This document shows, in pieces, positions 10,053 to 18,914 of a DNA stretch of 64,000 bases. A model generated the notes under the pieces. The model saw nothing but the letters and a program-made list of their open reading frames with translations, searched no databases and was not told where the DNA came from. The translations under genes were made by a program, and so were the position numbers. Position 1 is the first letter of the stretch; each line of letters starts with the position of its first letter. The stretch is from Paulinella micropora (lineage: Eukaryota; Cercozoa; Imbricatea; Euglyphida). Location of the stretch: NCBI GenBank assembly GCA_009731375.1, contig BJOX01000015.1, forward strand, positions 19,186 to 83,185, written 5' to 3'.

Positions 10053-10128
10053 AATTTAGATTCGCTTTTAATCTTTGTTGCTATAATTTAACAAAAATAA
10101 AATTAATTATTTTATTAATTAATATACA

Positions 10129-13100
10129 ATGGGTAGTCAATATAAATCCTTACTAGGTTTATCAGAAATCGCAGTTGATAGTCTAGATATTAAAAATTTA
10201 GACCTTACCAACACAAACATAGTGGGATTATACACAGATAGGGTGCCAGAAGATGCTGACCCCGTAAATCTTTATTTTACTAACAGCCGATTTGATGCGA
10301 GGTTGGCTTTAAAATCAACCACTGACATAAAAGAAGGCACTAATCTATACTATACTGATGGTAGGTTTGATGCGCGACTAACTACTAAATCAACCACGAA
10401 CCTAGCAGAAGGCACCAATTTATATTATACTAATGCTAGGTTTGACACTCAATTAGCAACAAAGAGCACAACAAACTTAGCAGAGGGAACCAATCTATAC
10501 TATACCACAGCAAGGGCTAATACAGATTTTGACACAAGGATAGCAACTAAATCAATAGATGCTTTAAGTGATGTAGTCATAACAACACCAACCGATAACC
10601 AACTACTCATTTATAGCACGGGGCAATGGAGAAATGTTGCTTCACCTTTTCTAAGATTGGATGGCCTCACTATGATGTTTGGAGATTTGAATATGGGGGG
10701 TTTTAATGTAGCAAATGTCGGTAATGTTGATGGTGTTGATGTTTCGGCTCTTGATAGTTCTGTCGTTAAACTAACAGGCGACCAAACCATAACAGGAAAC
10801 AAAACATTTACTACTTATGTGGCCGTAAAAGACTCAAATCCATTAAACACAGGTAAGTTATTTTTCAATTACAACAATAATATGGGCTCTATCTATTCGT
10901 CGGAGGCAGGTGGGGCAACGGGCTATCCATTATCTTTTGTAGGCTCGTCCATACTTTTTGCTCCAACAACAGGGGGCGGAATGACATTGACAAATAATGT
11001 TTTAAATTTTAACAGCTCAACGGCAATCAGCGGACTACCCGCACCATTCTATGATGGCGATGCTTCAACAAAAGCATATACCGATACGAAACTAGCAAAG
11101 GACGGAACAACGGCTATGACGGGCAGTTTAAATATGGGTGGATTTTCAATAACAAATGTAAATTTGGTTGATGGTATTGATGTTTCGGCTATTGATACCG
11201 CAGTCGTCAAACTAACAGGAGACCAAACCATAGCAGGAACCAAAACATTCAGCAACATAATAAATGCTAGTGCAGGGATTGATATGAAAAGCCAAAGCAT
11301 AACAAATGTAAATCTCGTTGATGGTGTGGATGTTTCTGTCCTTGATACTTCGGTTGTCAAACTAACAGGAGACCAAACCATAGCAGGGAATAAAAAATTT
11401 ACTTCAACAATAGAAGTGCGGGGTGCTACTGCTCCAACCGCTTTTGATGGTATCGGTATTGCCTTTGATACAGCGACAAATATAGGAATGATTGCCGCAC
11501 AAAAAATAGCAACTGCGACTTATTATCCGATACAAATAACGGGTTCGTATGTTGAGTTATATTCAGGTAATAATGTAATTATAACCGCAACTGGCACTAC
11601 ACTATCTTTGAATAACAACAAAATAACAAACTTAGCCACACCAACAGCAACAACGGACGGAGCAAACAAAAGTTATGTTGATACAAAAGACGGACAAAAT
11701 GTGAAACTAACAGGAAACCAAACCATAGCAGGAATTAAGACATATAGCAGTGGTGTTGAAATAACGGGAAATTCAATCAATTCAACAACAAAGGGCACAT
11801 TTATCGTTTTCAATTCTACCAGTAATATCGGGTCAATTGCTAGTTTGGATATGAAAACTGCAACATATTACAACTTTGAAATTTCTGCGAAAAAAATAAG
11901 TTTTATTATTGACGGGACGATTGTCGGTTGGGTAAATGCTTCGGGGCTAGATTGTAATAGTAGCAAAATAGCCAACCTTGGAACTCCGACATTAGCAACG
12001 GACGGAGCGACAAAAGGGTATGCGGACACATTGGACGGGCAAAATGTAAAACTATCAACAGACCAAACCATAACAGGAAGCAAAACATTTAATGGGGCGA
12101 GCACTGTGATAAAATATCTAACTTTAACGAACAATGCCGATTTTAATAATCAAACTATCACTAATGGTGGAAATATAACATATAATGGGGCGAGGATATT
12201 AAACCAAAATGGAGGAGATATATTCTTTTCACAGACATCAGGAGATTATCAGTATTTCTTATTTACTCTAAATACCGCTACAAGTGGAACCGCGAACCAA
12301 CGAGGTTATGTATTTACGAATGTAGCATCTGATGTAAAAGGAGCAGGACTTTATATTTCAAAACTTTTGGATAATAAAAGTGCTTCGTCTGACATTGTCC
12401 GTTTTAACAATGCTGGCGGTATGCGGTTTTATGGTGCCTTAGATATGAACTCAAACAATATAACAAATGGCGGAACAATAACGGGAACTACAATTACTTC
12501 AACCGCGGGAGTATCAACAACAACCGCAACCGCAAGTGGATTAATAACAGCAGATGGTGGTTGTAAGTTATCTATTCAAAATAAAACTGACGGAGGAAAT
12601 GGACAGGGTATATTTATGTGGGATACAGACAACTCAGGATGGGGTATTTATATGGCGCAACCTGGGGCTGGTAAATCATTAAGTGGAGGAACAGCGGTGG
12701 CAGGCAACGATATTTCAGGCTTTGCTGTAAGATTTAGGAGCGGTAATGCTTCGGCGGATGGTTTTGTGTGGGAAAATTCAGCAGATCAATTGTTAATGAC
12801 ATTAAACGGGGCAAACGGGACTTTATGGACAAAAGGATTAATAACGGCTAGTGCGGGTATATCAACAACAACGGCAACCGCGAGTGGATTAATAACAGCA
12901 AATGCGGGTATATCAACGACGACATTAACAACAAGCGACAATATAGTAGTAGGTGCTGGAAAAAGTGTTTTCATTGATAGAAATGCCTTGGCCAACAATA
13001 AACTGGTTTTATGGGATGGAGGAACACCATCAACGACTGCTTTTCTTGGATTTGGTGTTGCTAGTAATACATTGATTTATAATGTTAATTCTGCCGATAG

Positions 13101-14322
13101 CCACGTATTTTATCATAGTGCGGCGACAGAATTATTTAGAATTAACAACACAGCAATCACTGCTTCAAAGGCAATAACGGCAAATGCGGGGATTACATAT
13201 ACTGGCACACTAACATCGGCAACGAATACAAGCGGGGCAAAGATAGGAATTCAGGGAGCAACCGACGGAACAAATGCAAAAGGTATATTTCTATGGGATA
13301 CGACTAATACGAGTTGGGGAATTTATGCGGCATCTGGGGGAGCAAGCAAAAGTTTGGCAAATGGTACGGCAGTTTCAGGAAATGATTTTAGTTCGTATAG
13401 TTTTCGGTTTAGGGTTGCTAATGATTCTACAATGGGTTTTGTGTGGGAAAATTCAGCAGAGCAATTGTTAATGTCATTAAACGGGGCAAACGGGACTTTA
13501 TGGACAAAAGGATTGATTACGGCAAATGCGGGAATTACATACACAGGCACACTAACAACGGCATCAGCATCAACTAATGGGGCTAAAATAGCAATTCAAG
13601 GACAAACAGACGGGACGAATGCGAGAGGAATATTTGTATGGGACATTGGAGATTCAAACTGGGGGATTTATATGAGCCAGTCTGGGGCAAATAAATCATT
13701 AAGTGGAGGAACAGCACCAGCAGGAGGAGGTGGAGGATTAACTTCTTATTCTATTAGATTTAGAGTAAATGGTTCTTCAACGAGTGGTTTCATATGGGAG
13801 AATAATTCAAATACTGCTTTAATGTCATTAAGAGCAAGCGATGGGCAATTATGGGTATTGTCTAATCCAATTCAATATTCAGACAAGAGAAAAAAAGAAG
13901 ATATAAAGGAATGTTTAGGCTTAGATTTTATTAATAAGTTAAATCCAGTCTGCTATCGTATGATTGATGACAAAAAGAAATGTAGGACTGGCTTAATAGC
14001 ACAGGAATTAGAAGAAATACTAACAGAAATGGATATGCTAGATTTTGGCGGTTTTATAAAAGAAACAATTATGGTTCCGTGTCCAAAGCAAAGAGAGGAA
14101 TACGAATTGAAAGGTGTGAGTGTTAAGCCAGAAGATGTTAAATGTGTTGATAGTGGTGATGTCGGTTATGGTATAGGTTATTCCGAGTTTATCGCCCCGT
14201 TAATTAAGGCCGTTCAACAATTATCAGATAATCTCGGACATGTCCGAGATAGGGTAGTTAATTTAGAAAAAGAAAATAAAAATCTCATGAATATACTACA
14301 AGAAATTAGAGAAAATGGCTAA
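10129..14322 (+). CDS. Fibre-like protein with C-terminal S74 chaperone domain, 1397 aa
   Basis: This is a long repetitive beta-rich fibre. The N-terminus has tandem NLYYT.(A/G)RFD / KSTTNLAEGT repeats. The middle has at least seven LTGDQTIAG.KTF-type units and two GIF.WDT..S.WGIYM modules. The last 170 residues form a peptidase-S74-type intramolecular chaperone (SDKRKKEDI start, TGLIAQELEEIL motif) followed by a short coiled coil. Such domains trimerise tail spikes and fibres and then cut themselves off. The protein is probably a host-recognition fibre of the virion. The 3' end overlaps the next gene by 8 bp. The E2 homologue is about 340 codons shorter and broken. Confidence 0.9.
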   Translation: MGSQYKSLLGLSEIAVDSLDIKNLDLTNTNIVGLYTDRVPEDADPVNLYFTNSRFDARLALKSTTDIKEGTNLYYTDGRFDARLTTKSTTNLAEGTNLYYTNARFDTQLATKSTTNLAEGTNLYYTTARANTDFDTRIATKSIDALSDVVITTPTDNQLLIYSTGQWRNVASPFLRLDGLTMMFGDLNMGGFNVANVGNVDGVDVSALDSSVVKLTGDQTITGNKTFTTYVAVKDSNPLNTGKLFFNYNNNMGSIYSSEAGGATGYPLSFVGSSILFAPTTGGGMTLTNNVLNFNSSTAISGLPAPFYDGDASTKAYTDTKLAKDGTTAMTGSLNMGGFSITNVNLVDGIDVSAIDTAVVKLTGDQTIAGTKTFSNIINASAGIDMKSQSITNVNLVDGVDVSVLDTSVVKLTGDQTIAGNKKFTSTIEVRGATAPTAFDGIGIAFDTATNIGMIAAQKIATATYYPIQITGSYVELYSGNNVIITATGTTLSLNNNKITNLATPTATTDGANKSYVDTKDGQNVKLTGNQTIAGIKTYSSGVEITGNSINSTTKGTFIVFNSTSNIGSIASLDMKTATYYNFEISAKKISFIIDGTIVGWVNASGLDCNSSKIANLGTPTLATDGATKGYADTLDGQNVKLSTDQTITGSKTFNGASTVIKYLTLTNNADFNNQTITNGGNITYNGARILNQNGGDIFFSQTSGDYQYFLFTLNTATSGTANQRGYVFTNVASDVKGAGLYISKLLDNKSASSDIVRFNNAGGMRFYGALDMNSNNITNGGTITGTTITSTAGVSTTTATASGLITADGGCKLSIQNKTDGGNGQGIFMWDTDNSGWGIYMAQPGAGKSLSGGTAVAGNDISGFAVRFRSGNASADGFVWENSADQLLMTLNGANGTLWTKGLITASAGISTTTATASGLITANAGISTTTLTTSDNIVVGAGKSVFIDRNALANNKLVLWDGGTPSTTAFLGFGVASNTLIYNVNSADSHVFYHSAATELFRINNTAITASKAITANAGITYTGTLTSATNTSGAKIGIQGATDGTNAKGIFLWDTTNTSWGIYAASGGASKSLANGTAVSGNDFSSYSFRFRVANDSTMGFVWENSAEQLLMSLNGANGTLWTKGLITANAGITYTGTLTTASASTNGAKIAIQGQTDGTNARGIFVWDIGDSNWGIYMSQSGANKSLSGGTAPAGGGGGLTSYSIRFRVNGSSTSGFIWENNSNTALMSLRASDGQLWVLSNPIQYSDKRKKEDIKECLGLDFINKLNPVCYRMIDDKKKCRTGLIAQELEEILTEMDMLDFGGFIKETIMVPCPKQREEYELKGVSVKPEDVKCVDSGDVGYGIGYSEFIAPLIKAVQQLSDNLGHVRDRVVNLEKENKNLMNILQEIRENG

Positions 14323-14665
14323 TAATACAACCAGACTTCACAGACCCCCACCTATTATGGATATGGATGGCGAACTAACTCCAGAATTAAAGTCCCGTGT
14401 TCTTGAAGTAGAACTAAAGACTGAGGAAAAAAAAGTAGAGCACGAATTGGAAGATAACTGGAATTGTTGTTGTATAAAAAACAGACCGACAGACAGCCGA
14501 CTTATTAAATACTTATTTCAAATGGGTATCATTATCGCCATTATAACCCTTTGTATCGTGAGGCTATCTGAAAAGAACTTACCTTGTGAGGTTGCTAATA
14601 CTTATGTCGGTATTTTAACACTTTTGATTGGGATATGCCTTCCATCGCCTTCTTCAAAGAAATGA
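14315..14665 (+). CDS. Small membrane protein, 116 aa
   Basis: The N-terminal 60 residues are soluble (Pro-rich start and a Glu/Lys helix), followed by NWNCCCIKNRP. Two hydrophobic segments follow (about residues 68-84, MGIIIAIITLCIV, and 97-109, YVGILTLLIGICL), and the protein ends PSPSSKK. It is nearly identical in E2, where a +1 A in a poly-A run breaks it. It overlaps the fibre gene by 8 bp and converges with the secreted Cys-rich gene. It could be a virion membrane, holin-like or entry-related protein. I do not recognise the family. Confidence 0.75.
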   Translation: MANNTTRLHRPPPIMDMDGELTPELKSRVLEVELKTEEKKVEHELEDNWNCCCIKNRPTDSRLIKYLFQMGIIIAIITLCIVRLSEKNLPCEVANTYVGILTLLIGICLPSPSSKK

Positions 14666-14911
14666 ACATTCGTATATATGTGTCATATACCATCTATTAT
14701 CACCATCACAGATTAAAGGCATTGCTTCATCAAAACTAACACACCAATCACTCATCGGTTTGTAAATACATTTAAATTTAGTATCTATACCTTTTTGAAT
14801 ACAATAAACACAACTTATATTCTTTTTTTCACTTATCCGTGAGTAAAAGTCGCAGGCAGTCCGCGAAAATATTTTGATTATTAAAAAGTTTATGAGTAGT
14901 AATATAACCAT
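14654..14911 (-). CDS. Small secreted Cys-rich protein, 85 aa
   Basis: A hydrophobic signal-peptide-like N-terminus is followed by a compact domain with six Cys shared between E1 and E2 (TACDF, a Cys before the I.KGID block, FKC, the Cys of .C.SFDEA, LIC.GDNRWYMTH, YECSFL). The E2 copy (35594-35845, 83 aa) aligns end to end with about 60% identity, including the C-terminus. This shows that the minus-strand frame is a genuine gene. Its 3' end overlaps the 3' end of the membrane-protein gene by 12 bp in both elements. It is probably exported and disulfide-bonded. The family was not recognised. Confidence 0.7.
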   Translation of the reverse strand: MVILLLINFLIIKIFSRTACDFYSRISEKKNISCVYCIQKGIDTKFKCIYKPMSDWCVSFDEAMPLICDGDNRWYMTHIYECSFL

Positions 14912-15272
14912 GACTGACTATAAATACCAAAAGATTATTTTTCTGAGCAATGATTTTGCGGGAGGAAGCAAAACATTTAATAAGAATATCCAAATGTCAT
15001 TCACACCCACCAAAATGAATGTAAAATTTATTCACTATATGAACGACCAGACCGAAACCAAAACCAGAATTCTTTACATGGATAGAATTGGAATTATTGG
15101 AACATTTGCGGACAGCACTACAGCAAACATTTCAAATCTCGGTTATAATTTGGGTGTCGTCGGATGGACGGACGGACAATATACATTTAAAGTCCTTGAA
15201 ACCGACAGCGGAAATATTGACACAGGAAATTTAGCGGGAAGAATTGTTGTGTGTTTGGAATTCGTTGCGTAG
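14910..15272 (+). CDS. Conserved 120-aa beta-rich protein, unknown
   Basis: It is about 90% identical to E2 35882-36253. The chosen start (MTDYKYQ) aligns with the E2 MSEHKYQ; upstream in-frame ATGs at 14874 and 14892 are alternatives. The product is short, lacks charge clusters and has alternating hydrophobic/polar strands, fitting a small beta-sandwich. It sits directly before the packaging ATPase in the virion gene block, so a minor virion or cement role is plausible. That is inference from position and fold impression only. Two small hairpins (15264-15276 over the stop codon, and 15281-15300) follow. Confidence 0.75.
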   Translation: MTDYKYQKIIFLSNDFAGGSKTFNKNIQMSFTPTKMNVKFIHYMNDQTETKTRILYMDRIGIIGTFADSTTANISNLGYNLGVVGWTDGQYTFKVLETDSGNIDTGNLAGRIVVCLEFVA

Positions 15273-15324
15273 CAACAATGTATGAATTTAGAAATTCATA
15301 ACTATTTCTTGCTTAATAATATAT

Positions 15325-16143
15325 ATGATGCTTAAGATAAGCAATGTCAAGGTGAAGCCAGTAAAACAAGAGGGTGATGGAAACAAAAAAGCAAAGGGCT
15401 ACAAATTATTTAACGAGCCGTATGCTAACATATTTTTGCTAGCCCGTAAGAAGAGCGGGAAGACGACAGCACTCTTTGAAATACTGAAAAGGACGACTGA
15501 CAGAAAAACCCGCATTGTCGTTATCGCTTCAACAATCCACAAGGACTACATTTATAAAGCAATGGTTAAGCACTTTAAGAACAGGGGAAACCCGATGGCA
15601 ATATATACTTTTCTTAAATCGGATGGTGTGAATATTATTGATTACGAGTTGGACAAACTGAACAGAGATAACGAAGAGCAGGAGGGCGAAGTAAAACAAG
15701 ACAAAGAGGAAATAGAGAAACCACAATTTCTTTATTTTGGCAAAGAAAAGAAACAGATAAAGGAGGCACCGAAAGAAAGACCAAGTAAGTATATTTCTCC
15801 AGAGGTTGTTTTTGTTTTGGATGATTTAGGAAGTGGATTAAGAGACAAGTCCGTGAGCGATTTGTTAAAAAAGAATAGGCACTATAAATCAAAGGTGATT
15901 ATGTCTAGTCAGTATTTGAACGACCTACGGCCAGAAGCCATTAAGCAATTAGATTATCTATTAATCTTTCCAAGCCAGTCTCAGGACAAAATGGAACTCG
16001 TTTATAAGCACTTAGACTTATCTTTTGATTTTGATTACTTTCTTCAAAAGTATCACGAGGCGACGAAAGAGAGATTTAATTTTCTTTATGTTTCAAGTGT
16101 TGATGATGAGTTAAGAAAAAACTTTGCTTATCGTCTTAAGTAA
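15325..16143 (+). CDS. FtsK/HerA-type genome-packaging ATPase, 272 aa
   Basis: P-loop ATPase of the family that pumps DNA into capsids of Polintons, virophages and large DNA viruses. Walker A is ARKKSGKT at residues 40-47, preceded by a hydrophobic strand. Walker B is VVFVLDDLG at 161-169. A sensor-like SSQYLNDLRP is at about 194-203, followed by LDYLLIF. A charged, variable insertion (about residues 112-155) separates the Walker motifs. Length fits the family (about 230-280 aa). The E2 copy is intact and about 93% identical. The start MMLKI could be at either Met. The stop TAA is followed at once by a paired-hairpin repeat. Confidence 0.93.
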   Translation: MMLKISNVKVKPVKQEGDGNKKAKGYKLFNEPYANIFLLARKKSGKTTALFEILKRTTDRKTRIVVIASTIHKDYIYKAMVKHFKNRGNPMAIYTFLKSDGVNIIDYELDKLNRDNEEQEGEVKQDKEEIEKPQFLYFGKEKKQIKEAPKERPSKYISPEVVFVLDDLGSGLRDKSVSDLLKKNRHYKSKVIMSSQYLNDLRPEAIKQLDYLLIFPSQSQDKMELVYKHLDLSFDFDYFLQKYHEATKERFNFLYVSSVDDELRKNFAYRLK

Positions 16144-16265
16144 TGATATTTATGAGCATCGCTTTCATTCGCTTCGCTCATTTTCGCTTGCTCATAAACA
16201 TCGAAAAAACGATGTTTAAAAACCGCACGAAAGTCGAAGACGAAAGTGCGGAATTTTAAATATCA
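16144..16265. repeat. Paired-hairpin junction repeat A
   Basis: Hairpin 1 is 16145-16202 (arms GATATTTATGAGC / GCTCATAAACATC). An 8-nt spacer is followed by hairpin 2 at 16211-16264 (GATGTTTAAAA...TTTTAAATATC). The repeat starts directly after the ATPase stop TAA. E2 has no repeat at this junction. Confidence 0.85.
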
Positions 16266-16292
16266 ATAATTAATTATTTTTCTGTATTATAT

Positions 16293-16616
16293 ATGCCAGT
16301 ATCACCAGTGATAATTTCACAACCATCAGGATATAACATCGGATACAATCCATCAATGCCACAGAAGGGAGGAAAAAAAGTATCTCGGACAAGATCAAAG
16401 AAGAAGGGATGTGGTCAAAAGGGAGGAAAGATTAACTGGGCTAAGGTCGGAAAAACTGCCTTGGCTGTTAATAAATTCCTTCGCGATAATAAGGTAATCT
16501 CTAGGACTGCGGGGGCATTGAGTAGTGTTGGGGTGCCTTACGCTGGTAGTGTTAGTGCTACTGCCGCAAAACTTGGGTATGGTAAGCAACGAGGAGGTGC
16601 TGTAAAGTTCAGATGA
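16293..16616 (+). CDS. Small Gly/Lys-rich virion-type protein, 107 aa
   Basis: Conserved start MPVSPVIISQPSGYNIGYNP, a Lys/Gly-rich basic stretch (KKKGCGQKGGK), then a hydrophobic Gly/Ala-rich segment (...LSSVGVPYAGSVSA...LGYG) and a basic tail. This basic-then-amphipathic layout resembles small core or membrane-active minor virion proteins of Polinton-like viruses. I propose that role without proof. The E2 copy (37229-37540, 103 aa) is about 85% identical and intact. It lies between the ATPase and protease genes and is bracketed by paired-hairpin repeats A and B. Confidence 0.75.
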   Translation: MPVSPVIISQPSGYNIGYNPSMPQKGGKKVSRTRSKKKGCGQKGGKINWAKVGKTALAVNKFLRDNKVISRTAGALSSVGVPYAGSVSATAAKLGYGKQRGGAVKFR

Positions 16617-16617
16617 A

Positions 16618-16727
16618 GATATTTGAAAATCCACACTCCCGCTGCCGCTCCCGTGTGTTTTTCAAACATCGATGTTTATCAACAAACGGAAGTTGCGACA
16701 GCAACGAGAGTGAAGTTGATAAATATC
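16618..16727. repeat. Paired-hairpin junction repeat B
   Basis: Hairpin 1 (16618-16670) has arms GATATTTGAAAA/TTTTCAAACATC plus ACAC/GTGT. Hairpin 2 (16671-16727) follows with no spacer and has a 13-bp stem GATGTTTATCAAC/GTTGATAAATATC. It begins 1 nt after the TGA stop of the 107-aa gene. Confidence 0.85.
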
Positions 16728-16759
16728 AACAGATTAATTTTTTTAATAAAGAAAAATAG

Positions 16760-17026
16760 ATGTCTATCTATACAATGGTCGCTAAGACTAAGAATGTGAA
16801 AAAGGCTAAGGTAAGACCCCCACGAGTTTATAGAAATAAGAGCGGGAGGCCGTATATTATCCAGAAGGGTAAAAAATATTATCTTAATTTTGGTAAGAAA
16901 ACAAATGATTTAAGCACATTACAAATCGTTAAACTTTTTATGAAATATATTGGCAAACCAAAGTCTCAAAGGGCTAGCCGCAAACCAAGAGAAAAAATAA
17001 TCAAATCTGATTTCAATCGTCTTTAA
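16760..17026 (+). CDS. Basic N-terminal part of the protease fusion, 88 aa
   Basis: A small, strongly basic protein with the conserved block VRPPRVYRN(K)SGRPYIIQKGKKYYLNF. It stops at TAA 17024-17026, but the next codon onward is open in the same frame straight into the coiled-coil and protease coding region. At the stop, E2 reads CGT CTC GAA where E1 reads CGT CTT TAA, so an ancestral continuous gene is likely. In E2 a one-base loss in an A-run stops the frame 8 codons earlier. The 88-aa piece may be made on its own, as a small DNA-binding virion protein. Both readings are open. Confidence 0.65.
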   Translation: MSIYTMVAKTKNVKKAKVRPPRVYRNKSGRPYIIQKGKKYYLNFGKKTNDLSTLQIVKLFMKYIGKPKSQRASRKPREKIIKSDFNRL

Positions 17027-18892
17027 CATGAGAACCGAAACCAGATACAAAGCAACTTACAAAAGAAATATGAGTTAATACATGACGAGGAAGAAAAGGA
17101 AAAGAAGAAAAGGGAGGATTTAGAAGAAGAAAAGAAAAGGCTAGAACGAAAAGACGTAGCAGATGCGAAGGAAAGGCAGGATGAGTTAGCAAGGATACAC
17201 CGCAATGAACTATCCGATATCAAGGAACGACAAGAACAAAAAGACAGAGAACTAAGAAGGGAGCAAAAACTCATAGATGATGTAAAATATGAAGAAGACA
17301 GAAAAAATAGAATACAAGCATTACCACCGCCACCGCAATATCAATATATTATGCCACCACAATTTGGACAGCCACAAGCACCATATCTCCAACCAGTTGG
17401 AGATAATCCACAAGCACCACCATTAGCACCACCATTTGGAGCACCACCACAAGCACCAGCCTTACCTAATTTAGGAGATGAAGCACCATTGAAAACGAAA
17501 GAGCAATATGAGGAAGAAAAAAAGCAAAAGCAGAAAGATATTGAAACACTGAAATTAGCAGGATATACAGATAAATTCATTAAAAAGATGAGTCTCAAAG
17601 ACTTACAAAAAGCCAGTCAAGATATTCAGATGGCTATAGCCACAGCGACATCTTTAGAAGAACAGAAAAAGTTAGCAGAAGAATATAAAGAAAAACTTGA
17701 AAAGGAAAAAAAGAAAGCAGAAGAAAAGGGTAAGCATCTTGAAAATTTACAAATTAATCAATTTTTAATCTCTGGATTTTCAAAAACTTATCACCCAACC
17801 ATTACCATAAAAGAGTTAGCACAGGCTTTAAAAAAGAGACTAGATAATGATGGTCATAACAAATTAAATTACAAAGACACTTCAAATTGGATTATTAACA
17901 TGATTAAAAGGTTTAATATTGATGTTGGAAGTGAGGTGAAAAACGTAAAAAGAAAAGTGGCGGATTATGCTAGATATGAAGAGTATATGGGTATTACTGA
18001 ACAAAAAGGTAGTGGAGCGAAGACATTAAATGAATTAATTGATAAGGTATTTTCAATAGCGAAAATAAAAAAATACTTAGCCCGCAAAGATTGGAAACAC
18101 ACAATGAACAAACATGATTTTGTAAATACTCTAACTAACAAAATGACAATAGACCCAAATGTAGATAAACAAGTTTCAGCGGATTTAAATGTTGATGAAG
18201 GGATGCCCCAACCGCTACCCCCGCCACCAGATGATATTCACAAATCCGCTCTCCCGTCTGCGACTACCGAGCGGTTTGTAAACATCGAAGGGGAGAGTAA
18301 TATTGAAAAACCCATAGACGATGTTCATCAACAAACGAAAATGAGCGAAGCGAATGAAAGTGTAGTTGATGAATATCAGCAAGGAGAAGGGAGGGGACTA
18401 ATGACTAATGAAATAGACGACATAATGAAAAAATATGGATGGTATCTCGGAGCAATAGCCAGCGATGAAATCTACAAACTAAATCCAGAAAAAAGAAAAC
18501 GATACGGATTTATTATGAATTTGGATAATCACAAACAAGCGGGGTCTCATTGGATTGCTATATGGGTAAGTCTGGATAAAGACAGGTCAGTGGAAGTGTA
18601 TGACCCATTAGCACTTTACCAACCAACGGAAGACTTTCAACAACAAATGAAACGACTAATTGACAAAAGCCACCCCGATAGTTATTTATTAATGAAGGTT
18701 AATCAAGTAAAACAACAATCTGACACAACCGACACATGCGGATGGCACTCAATGAGGTTTTTAATGGAGCGAGCGAAAGGCAACCGCTTTAAGTTTGCTA
18801 GCGGATATACAGACTTAAAAGAAGAAGAAGCGGAGAAATTAAAAGCACAGAATGGTTATGGGGATGGTGAGGGATTTAATACATTCATATAA
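17027..18892 (+). CDS. Coiled-coil, Pro-rich and adenain/Ulp1-like cysteine protease
   Basis: Coding is open from 17027; the first ATG that fits is 17351 (513 aa). Layout: a Glu/Lys coiled coil (17030-17320), a Pro/Gln/Ala linker (PQAPPLAPPFGAP), a second charged helical region, a middle domain, and a C-terminal protease. Numbering from 17351, the candidate catalytic residues are H400 (GSHWIA), D418 (VYDP), Q452 (VNQV) and C463 (DTCGWHS), the order and spacing of C5/C48 proteases. These mature capsid proteins in Polintons and adenoviruses. It is far longer than typical Polinton proteases (about 200 aa). Codons at 18233-18377 derive from a paired-hairpin repeat. Confidence 0.85.
   Translation, partial: HENRNQIQSNLQKKYELIHDEEEKEKKKREDLEEEKKRLERKDVADAKERQDELARIHRNELSDIKERQEQKDRELRREQKLIDDVKYEEDRKNRIQALPPPPQYQYIMPPQFGQPQAPYLQPVGDNPQAPPLAPPFGAPPQAPALPNLGDEAPLKTKEQYEEEKKQKQKDIETLKLAGYTDKFIKKMSLKDLQKASQDIQMAIATATSLEEQKKLAEEYKEKLEKEKKKAEEKGKHLENLQINQFLISGFSKTYHPTITIKELAQALKKRLDNDGHNKLNYKDTSNWIINMIKRFNIDVGSEVKNVKRKVADYARYEEYMGITEQKGSGAKTLNELIDKVFSIAKIKKYLARKDWKHTMNKHDFVNTLTNKMTIDPNVDKQVSADLNVDEGMPQPLPPPPDDIHKSALPSATTERFVNIEGESNIEKPIDDVHQQTKMSEANESVVDEYQQGEGRGLMTNEIDDIMKKYGWYLGAIASDEIYKLNPEKRKRYGFIMNLDNHKQAGSHWIAIWVSLDKDRSVEVYDPLALYQPTEDFQQQMKRLIDKSHPDSYLLMKVNQVKQQSDTTDTCGWHSMRFLMERAKGNRFKFASGYTDLKEEEAEKLKAQNGYGDGEGFNTFI
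18233..18377. repeat. Paired-hairpin repeat C, inside the protease reading frame
   Basis: Hairpin 1 (18233-18286) has arms GATATTCACAAATCCGCTC and an imperfect partner ending AAACATC. A 33-nt spacer follows, then hairpin 2 (18320-18377) with a perfect 13-bp stem GATGTTCATCAAC/GTTGATGAATATC. It has the same architecture as the junction repeats but is translated in frame as a linker. E2 has a different Pro/Gln/Glu-rich linker here. Confidence 0.8.
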
Positions 18893-18914
18893 AAAATTAT
18901 TCGTATAATATACA

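Noticed and set aside
10611-13550. Antisense frames within the fibre gene
   Set aside because: Shadow frames of a repetitive coding sequence; not conserved as proteins in the E2 copy.
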